From assembly GCF_900044055.2 (NCBI RefSeq), contig NZ_FCOX02000006.1, positions 1-64,000 on the forward strand: a DNA stretch of 64,000 nt, given 5' to 3'. Below are positions 16,704-24,225 of this stretch, piece after piece (within the stretch, counting starts at the first letter, position 1; every line of letters starts with the position of its first letter). Made by a program: the position numbers and the translations under genes. This stretch comes from Caballeronia calidae. Its GTDB lineage: Bacteria; Pseudomonadota; Gammaproteobacteria; Burkholderiales; Burkholderiaceae. The notes beneath the pieces were generated by a model that saw nothing but the letters and a program-made list of their open reading frames with translations, searched no databases and had not been told where the DNA came from.

Positions 16704-17435
16704 ATGGAACCGTCCATCGATCCCGCCACGCCTGCCGGACGCGCGGCGCGCGACGGCGCGCACGGCGCCGTGCCGTCGCTGCATGTCCGTCTGTCGGACG
16801 CCGACGCCATCCCGTTTCCGACGCGCACCGTCGAGCGCGGCGACGCGCTCTATTGCGCGGGCGAGCCGCTGCGCAGCCTCTATACGGTGCAAAGCGGCTG
16901 CTTCAAGACGGTCGCGACCTATCCCAGCACCGACGACGACAGCGCCCCGCACACGCAGGTCACGGGCTTTCATCTCGCCAACGAGACGCTCGGCCTCGAC
17001 GGCGTATGCACGAGCCGGCACGAAAGCGACGCCGTCGCGCTCGAGGCGAGTGTCGTGCGGATCATGCCGGTGGGCATACTCGAACCCTTGTGCCGTGAGT
17101 ACGCGGCGATGCAGCACGAACTGCTCGCGATCATGAGCGCCGAGATCGTGCGCGCATCGCGTCTCGCGCTGATGCTCGGCACGATGCCCGCGCGCGAGCG
17201 CGTCGCCGCGTTCCTGCTCGATTTCTCGGAGCGGCTCGACGCGAGCACCTCATCGTCCGGCGAGCGCGCGACGGAACTGCTCCTGCCGATGACGCGCGCG
17301 GATATCGGCAGCTATCTCGGGCTCGAACTCGAAACCGTGAGCCGCACGCTCTCGAAGCTGCAGCGCGAAGGCGCGATCGGGCTCAATGGAAGGCAGGTGC
17401 GGATCGTCGATCGCACGATGCTCGAGCATCACTGA
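16704..17435 (+). CDS. Crp/Fnr family transcriptional regulator, FNR-like but without N-terminal Cys cluster
   Basis: A 243-residue regulator with an N-terminal cyclic-nucleotide-binding fold (about 35-150), a dimerisation helix and a C-terminal HTH with recognition helix ETVSRTLSKLQREG, matching the E-SR pattern of FNR that reads TTGAT-type sites. The oxygen-sensing N-terminal cysteines of FNR are absent; the only cysteines are internal (CAGEPL, SGCFKT, GVCTS, LCREY). It therefore probably does not carry an FNR [4Fe-4S] cluster in the usual way. The start follows a strong AGGAGG. It lies 63 bases after the kinase gene. Confidence 0.88.
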   Translation: MEPSIDPATPAGRAARDGAHGAVPSLHVRLSDADAIPFPTRTVERGDALYCAGEPLRSLYTVQSGCFKTVATYPSTDDDSAPHTQVTGFHLANETLGLDGVCTSRHESDAVALEASVVRIMPVGILEPLCREYAAMQHELLAIMSAEIVRASRLALMLGTMPARERVAAFLLDFSERLDASTSSSGERATELLLPMTRADIGSYLGLELETVSRTLSKLQREGAIGLNGRQVRIVDRTMLEHH

Positions 17436-17462
17436 CGAACGTTCGTCGCTTCGTTGCTGCGC

Positions 17463-18452
17463 TCAAGCGCGGACCGTGAGCACGGCCGCGCCCGTCACTC
17501 TGCCTTCGCGCAGATCGTCGAGCGCGCGGTTCGCGTCTTCGAGCGGATACGGCGTCGTATGCAGATCCAGATGAAACTCCCCGGCGATGCGCATGAACGC
17601 GCGCCCGTCCTCGCGAGTCAGATTCGCGACCGACACGACGCGTCGTTCGCCCCAGAGCAGATCGTAGGGAAACGAAGGAATATCGCTCATATGGATGCCG
17701 CCGCACACCACGGCGCCGCCCTTCGCGACCGCCTTGAGCGCCGCGGGCACGAGCGCGCCGGCCGGTGCGAAGATGAGCGCCGCATCGAGCGTATCGGGCG
17801 GCGTCTCGTCGCTGCCGCCGGCCCAATGCGCCTTCAGATCGAGCGCGAGCCGCTGCGCGGCGCTATCGCCCGGACGGGTGAACGCATAGACGTCGCGCCC
17901 CTGATGCCGCGCCACCTGCGCGACGATATGCGCGGCCGCGCCGAAGCCATAGATGCCGATGCGCTTCGCATCGCCCGCCATGGCGAGCGTGCGGTAGCCG
18001 ATGAGCCCCGCGCACAGCAGCGGCGCCGCTTCCACATCCGAATAGCGCTGCGGCAGATGCAGACAGTAGCGCGCATCCGCGACGACCTGCTCCGCGTAGC
18101 CGCCGTCGATCGTATAGCCGGTGAAGCCGGGGTCATCGCAGAGATTCTCGCGGCCCGCCGCACAGTAGCGGCAGCGGCCGCAGGTATGACCGAGCCACGG
18201 CACACCGACGCGATCGCCGGGCGCGAAATCCGTCACGCCCGCGCCGAGCCGCGCGACCGTCCCGACGATCTCGTGCCCCGGAATCACGGGCCGCTTCGGA
18301 TGCGCAAGCTCGCCGTCGACCACATGCAGATCGGTGCGGCACACGCCGCACGCGTGCACGTCGATGAGCACTTCGCCCGGACGCGGCGACGGGTCGGGCA
18401 GATCGAGTGCCTGCAGGCGCGGTGCGGTGCCGTCGAAAATCATTGCGCGCAT
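17463..18452 (-). CDS. Zinc-dependent alcohol dehydrogenase (TIGR02822-like)
   Basis: A 329-residue medium-chain dehydrogenase. Catalytic Zn ligands are Cys38 (GVCRTDLH) and His60-Glu61 (PGHEIVG), with the third ligand downstream. Structural Zn is held by Cys91, Cys94, Cys97 and Cys105. The NAD-binding turn is GIYGFGAAAHI, where a Gly-x-Gly-x-x-Ala pattern replaces the usual GxGGLG; this is typical of the alcohol dehydrogenase subfamily found in many proteobacteria. It oxidises a primary alcohol or reduces an aldehyde. The chosen ATG follows GGGAG by eight bases; upstream in-frame sequence is not protein-like. Convergent with the Crp/Fnr gene. Confidence 0.9.
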   Translation of the reverse strand: MRAMIFDGTAPRLQALDLPDPSPRPGEVLIDVHACGVCRTDLHVVDGELAHPKRPVIPGHEIVGTVARLGAGVTDFAPGDRVGVPWLGHTCGRCRYCAAGRENLCDDPGFTGYTIDGGYAEQVVADARYCLHLPQRYSDVEAAPLLCAGLIGYRTLAMAGDAKRIGIYGFGAAAHIVAQVARHQGRDVYAFTRPGDSAAQRLALDLKAHWAGGSDETPPDTLDAALIFAPAGALVPAALKAVAKGGAVVCGGIHMSDIPSFPYDLLWGERRVVSVANLTREDGRAFMRIAGEFHLDLHTTPYPLEDANRALDDLREGRVTGAAVLTVRA

Positions 18453-19068
18453 GGATACGTCTCCCGTGATCGTTGCAATCGAGCGTACGCCGTTCGATAT
18501 TGCGATGCAGCGCCTGCGCATGTGTCGCGACGAACGCAACGCCTGCCTACGCGACCTCGTGGGGCGCGAGAAGCCGCCGTGGTGCAATCATGCACGCGCA
18601 TTGCGCGCCGGCGCGACGCTTCATGACGCCGTATCGCGCGATGATGCGGCGCACTCATCGCGTATCGAATGACCAGCGCATGCGGCGATATGTCTCCCGC
18701 GCCTGTCTCTGAAGCGTCAGATTGTCGTACTAAACTTTGGTCATGCAGTCACGAAGCGAACATGTGCGAGAAGTGCTTTTTCGGCATCGGTCTTGCTTGA
18801 CTGGCTCGGACGTCATCGCTGTTGCGGCGCGGCAAACCATGTGATCCTGGCGTGCCTTACGAACGTTCCGGCGATGGAACCCATTACATGCGGCGCGATT
18901 AAACTTATCTTCCGCGCACCGTTCGAACTTGTCATCGCGGTCTTCACGGGCCGCGTCGTAACGCCTTGGAAATACGCGCGGCGCGAGCCGCCATTCAACC
19001 GACGACGCTCATGGCCGGCACGAAAGTGCTGGGCGTCTCGTCCATCGAATCGTTTCATGGAGGAAGAC
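18453..19068. other. Gene-free stretch of about 620 bases
   Basis: No convincing coding sequence, RNA gene or terminator was seen. Open frames here lack ribosome-binding sites and have Arg/Ala-rich shadow-type translations. It must hold the promoters of the divergent alcohol dehydrogenase gene and of the 19069-19443 gene. Confidence 0.5.
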
Positions 19069-19443
19069 ATGCGTATCACGGTCAAGCTGGATGGCTTCGA
19101 GGGCGCTCAATCGGCGGCTTACGCCATCCTGTGGCTCGACAAGGAAACCCGCCGCTGGTCACGCGAGGGCCACCAGGCAGTGGAGGTCCCGGACTGGGGC
19201 GGACTGCGCTCGGGATCGAACGGAACGATGATTTGCGGCCAGGAGGTCGAAGATCCGATCTGCGTGCTGGAGCGCCTCGATTTCGATGCGCCCGACGGTC
19301 CGTGCGAAGGTCTCGCGGGCCGCGTGCTTTGGTATCACGACGGCGCGCGCACGAAGAGCACCGGCCGGTGGCACGTGCAGTGCATCGACCGCGAGCAGAT
19401 CAAGGCGGAACACGGCGTCTTCGCTGGAGAGGAGGACAGCTGA
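19069..19443 (+). CDS. Conserved hypothetical protein, 124 aa
   Basis: No family recognised. The sequence is acidic, soluble and without signal peptide or membrane segments. It contains several Trp/Gly-rich stretches (AILWLDKETRRW, VPDWGGLRSGSNG, RVLWYHDGARTK) that suggest a beta-rich fold. The start is the ATG preceded by GGAGGAAG; a longer in-frame extension exists but would place the ribosome-binding site inside the gene. Codon use fits the neighbourhood. No operon partner on the same strand. Confidence 0.65.
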   Translation: MRITVKLDGFEGAQSAAYAILWLDKETRRWSREGHQAVEVPDWGGLRSGSNGTMICGQEVEDPICVLERLDFDAPDGPCEGLAGRVLWYHDGARTKSTGRWHVQCIDREQIKAEHGVFAGEEDS

Positions 19444-19459
19444 CGCGAGAGCAGGAACG

Positions 19460-19651
19460 TCAGGGCTCGTCGCTCGGCAATGGTGTGAGCATCACGACGA
19501 ACGACGCAGCCCCGATGAGAATGGCGAGCACGCCGTAGTACGTGACGGCCGTCTCGTCGAAGAGCAATCCGCGCAGCGCCGCATGAATGCCGCCCAGCGT
19601 CACGAAGACGGCACCCAAGGCCGCGACGATGCGCCCTTCACCCCTGATCAT
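19460..19651 (-). CDS. Small membrane protein with two predicted TM segments
   Basis: A 63-residue protein. Hydrophobic stretches IVAALGAVFVTLGGIHAAL (about 7-25) and YYGVLAILIGAASFVVML (about 37-55) would span the inner membrane, with a short polar loop between. Start chosen at the ATG after GGGAGAACATC; an upstream in-frame extension is Arg/Pro-rich and unlikely. It is convergent with the preceding gene. Function unknown. Confidence 0.6.
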   Translation of the reverse strand: MIRGEGRIVAALGAVFVTLGGIHAALRGLLFDETAVTYYGVLAILIGAASFVVMLTPLPSDEP

Positions 19652-20011
19652 GATGTTCTCCCGACCGTCGGGCGGCTGCGGCCGCTCACGCGGTCGCGGC
19701 ACGCGGTCATCCTTTGCAGACGTCCTTGCTGCGCCGCCATGACTTCATGGTCGCTTCGGCGGCGCGGTCCGATTTGATCTGCATCAACCTCGCCCGGACG
19801 CCGCGCTCCTGCGCTCGTCGGGCAGGCATCAGGCGAGAGGAGACCGCTCGTTCTGGTGTTTTCCCTTGCCCCATCTCCAAGGCTTATATTGGTAGTATCG
19901 GGTGCGGCTGCGCGTTGGCACGATTTCGCGCACCGCGCTCGTCGCCGGGCCATTCTCGCGTTTTGCCCGCAAGCATGGCTTGCATTCGACCGAAGAACCT
20001 GGAGAGGCACG
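19652..20011. other. Spacer upstream of the phasin gene
   Basis: About 360 bases with no supported gene. It must contain the phasin promoter; a TATATT hexamer at 19885-19890 is a possible -10 element, but no well-spaced -35 box was identified. Confidence 0.4.
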
Positions 20012-20434
20012 ATGAATCAAAATTTCAGCGATCCGTTCAGCCAGTTCGCCGCCATGTTCCAGCAGTATCAGCTTCCCGGGTTCGATGTCACCGCAATCAT
20101 GGAATCGCGGCGCAAGGACGTCGAAGCGCTCGCGGCGACCAACCGCGTCGCGTTCGGCGGCATGGAAGCGCTGCGCGACAAGCAAGTCGAAATCCTGCGC
20201 CGGACCCTGGGCGAGCTCGAAACCATCGCCAGACAATTCGCCAATACATCGACCCAGCCTCCCTTCAACGCCAACGAAGTCGTGCAACGCGCGCTGCACA
20301 ACGCTCTCGCAGACATGCAGGACATCGCGCGCACGACCCAGCAAACTCAGGCCGAAGCCTATGCGCTCGTCAGCAAGCGCATGGAAGACGCCCTGAAGGA
20401 ACTGAAAGCTTCTATCGAGAAGCCCAAGACCTAG
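20012..20434 (+). CDS. Phasin family protein (PHA granule-associated)
   Basis: A 140-residue amphipathic helical protein. It has phasin features: a hydrophobic N-terminal part (DPFSQFAAMFQQYQLPGFD), the segment RRKDVEALAATNRVAFGGMEALRDKQVEILRR and long helices without Cys or Trp. Phasins coat polyhydroxyalkanoate granules and control their size. The start is the ATG after GGAGAGGCACG. It is somewhat shorter than PhaP1 of Cupriavidus (about 190 residues). The methyltransferase gene follows after 70 bases. Confidence 0.88.
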   Translation: MNQNFSDPFSQFAAMFQQYQLPGFDVTAIMESRRKDVEALAATNRVAFGGMEALRDKQVEILRRTLGELETIARQFANTSTQPPFNANEVVQRALHNALADMQDIARTTQQTQAEAYALVSKRMEDALKELKASIEKPKT

Positions 20435-20504
20435 CCTCGCACATCCTGCGGGGCCCGGCCTCCGGCAATGCCTTGGCCGCGCAAGCGGCGAGCGGAGGTG
20501 CGTC

Positions 20505-21338
20505 ATGCAATTCGACGAATTCGCGGCGTTCGAAAAGAACGGCTGGGAGCACGTCGTCCAGCAGTACGAGGATTATTTCGGAAGGCTGACTGTCCAGTCG
20601 CATCCCGCGATGCTGGACGCGCTCGAGGTCGGTCCGGGCACGCGCATGCTCGATGTCGCCGCCGGGCCCGGCTATCTCGCCGCGGCGGCCATCGAGCGCG
20701 GCGCGACCGCGGCGGCCATCGATTTCTCTGCGTCGATGATCGCGCATGCGCGCCAGCTTCATCCCGAGGTCGAGTTTCAGATCGCGGGCGCCGAGCATTT
20801 GCCCTTCGACGCCGAGAGTTTCGACGCGGTCGGAATCAGCTTCGGCATGCTGCATTTTCCCGAGCCGGAACGCGCGCTCGAGGAAGCGGCGCGCGTGCTG
20901 CGCCAGGGCGGCCGCGTCGCGTTCACCGCCTGGGCGCCGCCCGAGCGCGCGGTGGGCTTCGGCATGGTGCTCGACGCGGTCCAGCTGCACGGCAAGCTCG
21001 ATGTCGGTTTGCCGCCCTCGCCGCCCTTCTTCCGTTTCAGCGATCCCGACGAATGCCTGCGCGTGCTGACGGAAGCGGGATTCACCGCCGCGCGCGCCGA
21101 CGAAGTCGAGCAGACCTGGCACCTGGTGCTGCCGGAAACGCCGCTCGACGGGCTGATGCACGGCGGCGTGCGCATGGCGGCGCTGCTGCGCGCGCAATCG
21201 AAGAGCGCGCTCGCGCAGATCGAGCAGGAAGTGAGAATGCGCGTGAAGGCCTATTCGCAGCAAGGCGCGCAGCACGCGCAATTCGGCGAACTGCTCGTGC
21301 CGATGCCGTGCGTGCTCGCCTCCGCCACCAAGCCTTGA
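20505..21338 (+). CDS. Class I SAM-dependent methyltransferase (UbiE/COQ5-like)
   Basis: A 277-residue protein. Motif I is LDVAAGPGYLA (about 49-59), followed by AIDFSASMIAHAR (motif post-I), FDAVGISFGMLHF (motif II) and LRQGGRVAFTAW (motif III). The fold resembles UbiE-type C- or small-molecule methyltransferases. Substrate unknown. Start supported by GGAGGTGCGTC. It lies just downstream of the phasin gene on the same strand and convergent with the kinase gene, ten bases away. Confidence 0.85.
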   Translation: MQFDEFAAFEKNGWEHVVQQYEDYFGRLTVQSHPAMLDALEVGPGTRMLDVAAGPGYLAAAAIERGATAAAIDFSASMIAHARQLHPEVEFQIAGAEHLPFDAESFDAVGISFGMLHFPEPERALEEAARVLRQGGRVAFTAWAPPERAVGFGMVLDAVQLHGKLDVGLPPSPPFFRFSDPDECLRVLTEAGFTAARADEVEQTWHLVLPETPLDGLMHGGVRMAALLRAQSKSALAQIEQEVRMRVKAYSQQGAQHAQFGELLVPMPCVLASATKP

Positions 21339-21347
21339 GATCCGCCC

Positions 21348-23522
21348 TTACTTTTTGGCCTGCGTCGTGATCTGAAAGATATCGACGGCCACGCGGTCGC
21401 GCCCGTACTTGCCCGCGAGCGCGGAGAGGCGCTTTTCGACGGCGCGCAGATATTCGGGCTTCGCCTCGCTGTCGGGGCGCGCGGCATCGAAGAGCGGCGC
21501 GGGCGTGACCATGAGCACGATCATCTCCGAGCCGAAGGGCTTGCCGACGACCCAATCGCCCATCGTGCCGATGGTCGCCGTGTAGCTCGGCGGCGCCTGG
21601 TTGTCGCGCGAGCGCGAGTTGGGCAGCAGATGCACGACGCTGCCGTCGAGCATGTAGTAATCGACGTTGACGTAGGAATCGAAGGCTGGCGTCATCAGAT
21701 CGACGATCAGCGGTTCGCCTTCGCTGAGGCGCGTCGCGCGCGAGCGCGTGTGCACCGACGCCGGCCCGCCCGACTGCCGGTTCGTTGTCCAGTACGGGCC
21801 GAAGACCTTGAGCAGATCGCATTTGTCGTCGGCGACCGGCTGCACGCCGAAGTTCGTCGTCTTCACGCCGGGCACGCGGCCGAGCGCTTCCTTGAGCCGC
21901 GCGAGCCCGTATTTTTGCGACACGAAACCCTGCACGTCGACAGTCTGATCGTGCACCGACGCAACGAGCGCCGAGCACGGCACGCTCGCGAGCACGGGCG
22001 TGACGGCGGCCATCGTGAGCGTGGGAACGGGCGTCGCGGGCACCGCGGGCGTGACCGCCACGGCGGACGCCGCCGCGGCCGTCTCGGGCGCGGGAGTCGT
22101 CACCGTGCCCGACGCGCTCCCTTCCGACGGACGCGGTGGGGCTTCGCGCGGCGCCTCCCGCGCGGTTTCCTCGCCGTTTCCGGATTGCTCGAAGTAGTAC
22201 CAGCCCCCGGCGGCCGCGAGCACCGCCGCGACCGCCGCCGCGCCGATCGCGAGCTTCGGCGCGGCGCCTTTCTTCGCCTTGCGGCCCGCAGGCGTCGTGG
22301 CGTGCTCCTCGCTGATTTCGTCGAGGAACTGCGAAACGCTCGGCGTCCTGTCTTCGCGCTCGAACGCGAGCGCGGCCTTCACGGCTTTCCACTGCTTGTT
22401 GCCGAGGTGTTCCGGACGCTGCGGCTTCATGCCCGCGCTCTTGGCCTGCATCGCGGGCACGCGGTCGAACGGGTGCTTGCCCGTCAGAAGTTCATACGTG
22501 ATGCAGCCGAGGGCGTAGATATCGTCGCGCGGATCGGGCTCTCGATGCTCCAGCATCTCCGGGCTCGCATACGCGGGCGTCAGCGCGCCGAGGCTGCCGG
22601 GATCGAAGACCGTCGCCTCCATTTCCTCTTCGGGCCGCTGGATCACGCGCGAAATGCCGAAGTCGATCACCTTCACTTCGGACGTGTCGGTCAGGAACAC
22701 ATTGGCGGGCTTGAAATCGCAGTGCACGAAGCCGCGCTCGTGCGCATAGGCGAGCGCATTGGCCATGCCCTTGAAGATCGGAAACGCTTCCGCGAACGGC
22801 ATGCCCTTGAAATTCGGGTTCCGAAGCAAGCGCGACAGCGGCTGGCCGGACAAATACTCCATCGTCAGATAAACCACCTGGCCGTCGCGGTCGAAATCGT
22901 AGACGGTGACGATGTTCCGGTGCGCGAGCTGCTGCGCCTTGCGCGCCTCGCGCTGCAACGCGATCAGCGATTTCGGATTGCCGCGGAACTGGAGATTGAG
23001 CACCTTGATCGCGACATACGGCCGGCGATCCGACGCTTCGAGCTTGCGCAGATCGAGCGCCTTGTACACGGTGCCCATGCCGCCGATGCCGAGACACTCT
23101 TCCAGCACGAAACGGCTGTTGAGCGTATCGCCGACGCCTTTCATCTGCTGATCGTGGTCGGCGATCACCTGTGTCGCCTGCCCGAAGGTGCCGCCCGTGC
23201 TGCCCGTGTTGCTGCCGGCATCGCGCGAAGGAGCCTGCGAAAAGCCGGGCGTGGTCTGCAGACGCGTCTCGTCGCGGCCGGCGGGGCCGGTGGCGGAATG
23301 CGGATCGGGACGCATGCGCGCCGCGTGCTCGATGCGGCGCCGGATGGCCGCATAGATGTCCGGCGGCAACGGCCGCGCCGCGTGCTCCTCGTCGAGGATC
23401 TCCATGAGCCGCTTCGCCGGTGTCTGCTCGGTCGCCAATGCGCCGTCGACCCCGGCAAAGAACTCGTCGCGCGACCCGCCGTCGCCCCGATAAGTACGAA
23501 TCGCTTGCGCAAAACTTGTCAT
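21348..23522 (-). CDS. Membrane Ser/Thr protein kinase with HCD catalytic loop and C-terminal DUF4384-like domain
   Basis: A 724-residue Hanks-type kinase. A polar N-terminal region (1-135) precedes the kinase core (about 136-402): glycine loop LGIGGMG, Lys173 (VAIKVL), HCDFKPANV (267-275) and DFG (287-289). The usual HRD Arg is Cys (non-RD), while Asp269, Lys271 and Asn274 are kept. One TM segment spans about 423-444, followed by a Pro/Ala/Thr-rich linker and a periplasmic domain ending GDWVVGKPFGSEMIVLMVTP, resembling DUF4384. The start follows in-frame upstream sequence that does not look coding. Related kinases occur with type VI secretion, but none is seen here. Confidence 0.87.
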   Translation of the reverse strand: MTSFAQAIRTYRGDGGSRDEFFAGVDGALATEQTPAKRLMEILDEEHAARPLPPDIYAAIRRRIEHAARMRPDPHSATGPAGRDETRLQTTPGFSQAPSRDAGSNTGSTGGTFGQATQVIADHDQQMKGVGDTLNSRFVLEECLGIGGMGTVYKALDLRKLEASDRRPYVAIKVLNLQFRGNPKSLIALQREARKAQQLAHRNIVTVYDFDRDGQVVYLTMEYLSGQPLSRLLRNPNFKGMPFAEAFPIFKGMANALAYAHERGFVHCDFKPANVFLTDTSEVKVIDFGISRVIQRPEEEMEATVFDPGSLGALTPAYASPEMLEHREPDPRDDIYALGCITYELLTGKHPFDRVPAMQAKSAGMKPQRPEHLGNKQWKAVKAALAFEREDRTPSVSQFLDEISEEHATTPAGRKAKKGAAPKLAIGAAAVAAVLAAAGGWYYFEQSGNGEETAREAPREAPPRPSEGSASGTVTTPAPETAAAASAVAVTPAVPATPVPTLTMAAVTPVLASVPCSALVASVHDQTVDVQGFVSQKYGLARLKEALGRVPGVKTTNFGVQPVADDKCDLLKVFGPYWTTNRQSGGPASVHTRSRATRLSEGEPLIVDLMTPAFDSYVNVDYYMLDGSVVHLLPNSRSRDNQAPPSYTATIGTMGDWVVGKPFGSEMIVLMVTPAPLFDAARPDSEAKPEYLRAVEKRLSALAGKYGRDRVAVDIFQITTQAKK

Positions 23523-23966
23523 CTGTGCGACGCGACGCGGCTCCAATCGTTCGACACTACTTGTCGTAATAAAACCCCGGTGCTCGTTCGATACTAGCCT
23601 TCGCATGACGCTTGTGCAAATGTCGTTTTCGATCATGCGCGGCATTGCGCACATGTCGTTCGGAGACCGACACGTCGATCGCAAGTGTCCGCGCGGTCAC
23701 GTCAGATCACCTCGATACGCGCGCGGGCGGTTTCGGCGAATATATCGGAAAATCAAGGCGTTACAGGGCCTTTCGCCGGCGCTCGCACGACTGGCACAGC
23801 TTTCGCATTGTTCAGCCCGAACGTCCTCGCGGCAGACGCCTTAGTCTTTTGCCGCCATCGGCGTTGGCGGACAGAAAAATGGCGCGCCGGATCGCGGAGT
23901 CCGATCGGCGCGACGAAGCGAATTGTCTATACTCGATTGCGACTCCCCACTCTGGAGGAAGCATTC
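23523..23966. other. Divergent spacer with hairpin and -10-like box
   Basis: About 440 bases between the kinase and the small GG-peptide gene. A GC-rich hairpin (CGCGCCG 23883-23889, CGGCGCG 23906-23912, with an inner ATC/GAT pairing) is followed by TATACT (23928-23933), a good -10 hexamer 34 bases before the peptide ATG. No clear -35 box. No gene was recognised inside the spacer. Confidence 0.45.
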
Positions 23967-24188
23967 ATGGCCGTACTCAAAATCAGGGATCTCGCCGACA
24001 GCGTCGAACTCGACCGTCAGGCGATGAACACGATCGTCGGCGGCGCGCGCGACGGATTCCGGCCGTCGTTCCGCATCCGGCTGGCGTCGAACGTGAACCG
24101 TGTCGTCGATTATCCGGGCGTGCCCGTGAAGGACGTGCCCGTCGTGCAGACCGGGCCGTTCACGACCCGAATCCTCACGAAGAAATAA
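23967..24188 (+). CDS. Small peptide with double-glycine-leader-like N-terminus
   Basis: A 73-residue peptide starting at an ATG after a strong GGAGGAAG. Residues 15-26 read LDRQAMNTIVGG. Counted back from the last Gly, Leu is at -12, Met at -7, Ile at -4 and Gly-Gly at -2/-1, matching the leader pattern recognised by C39-peptidase ABC exporters, though the usual Glu at -8 is Ala. The remainder (47 residues, ARDGFRPSF... to the end) is basic with several Val/Pro/Arg. No C39 exporter or modification enzyme is nearby. It could be an exported peptide or an unrelated protein with a chance match. Confidence 0.6.
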   Translation: MAVLKIRDLADSVELDRQAMNTIVGGARDGFRPSFRIRLASNVNRVVDYPGVPVKDVPVVQTGPFTTRILTKK

Positions 24189-24225
24189 ATGTCGATATAC
24201 GCGAGGGATTTCGTCTCTCGCGTCC

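Noticed and set aside
23776-23830. Possible tRNA or structured RNA in the kinase/peptide spacer
   Set aside because: No cloverleaf or known RNA motif could be folded by eye. Only a simple GC hairpin was seen further downstream.
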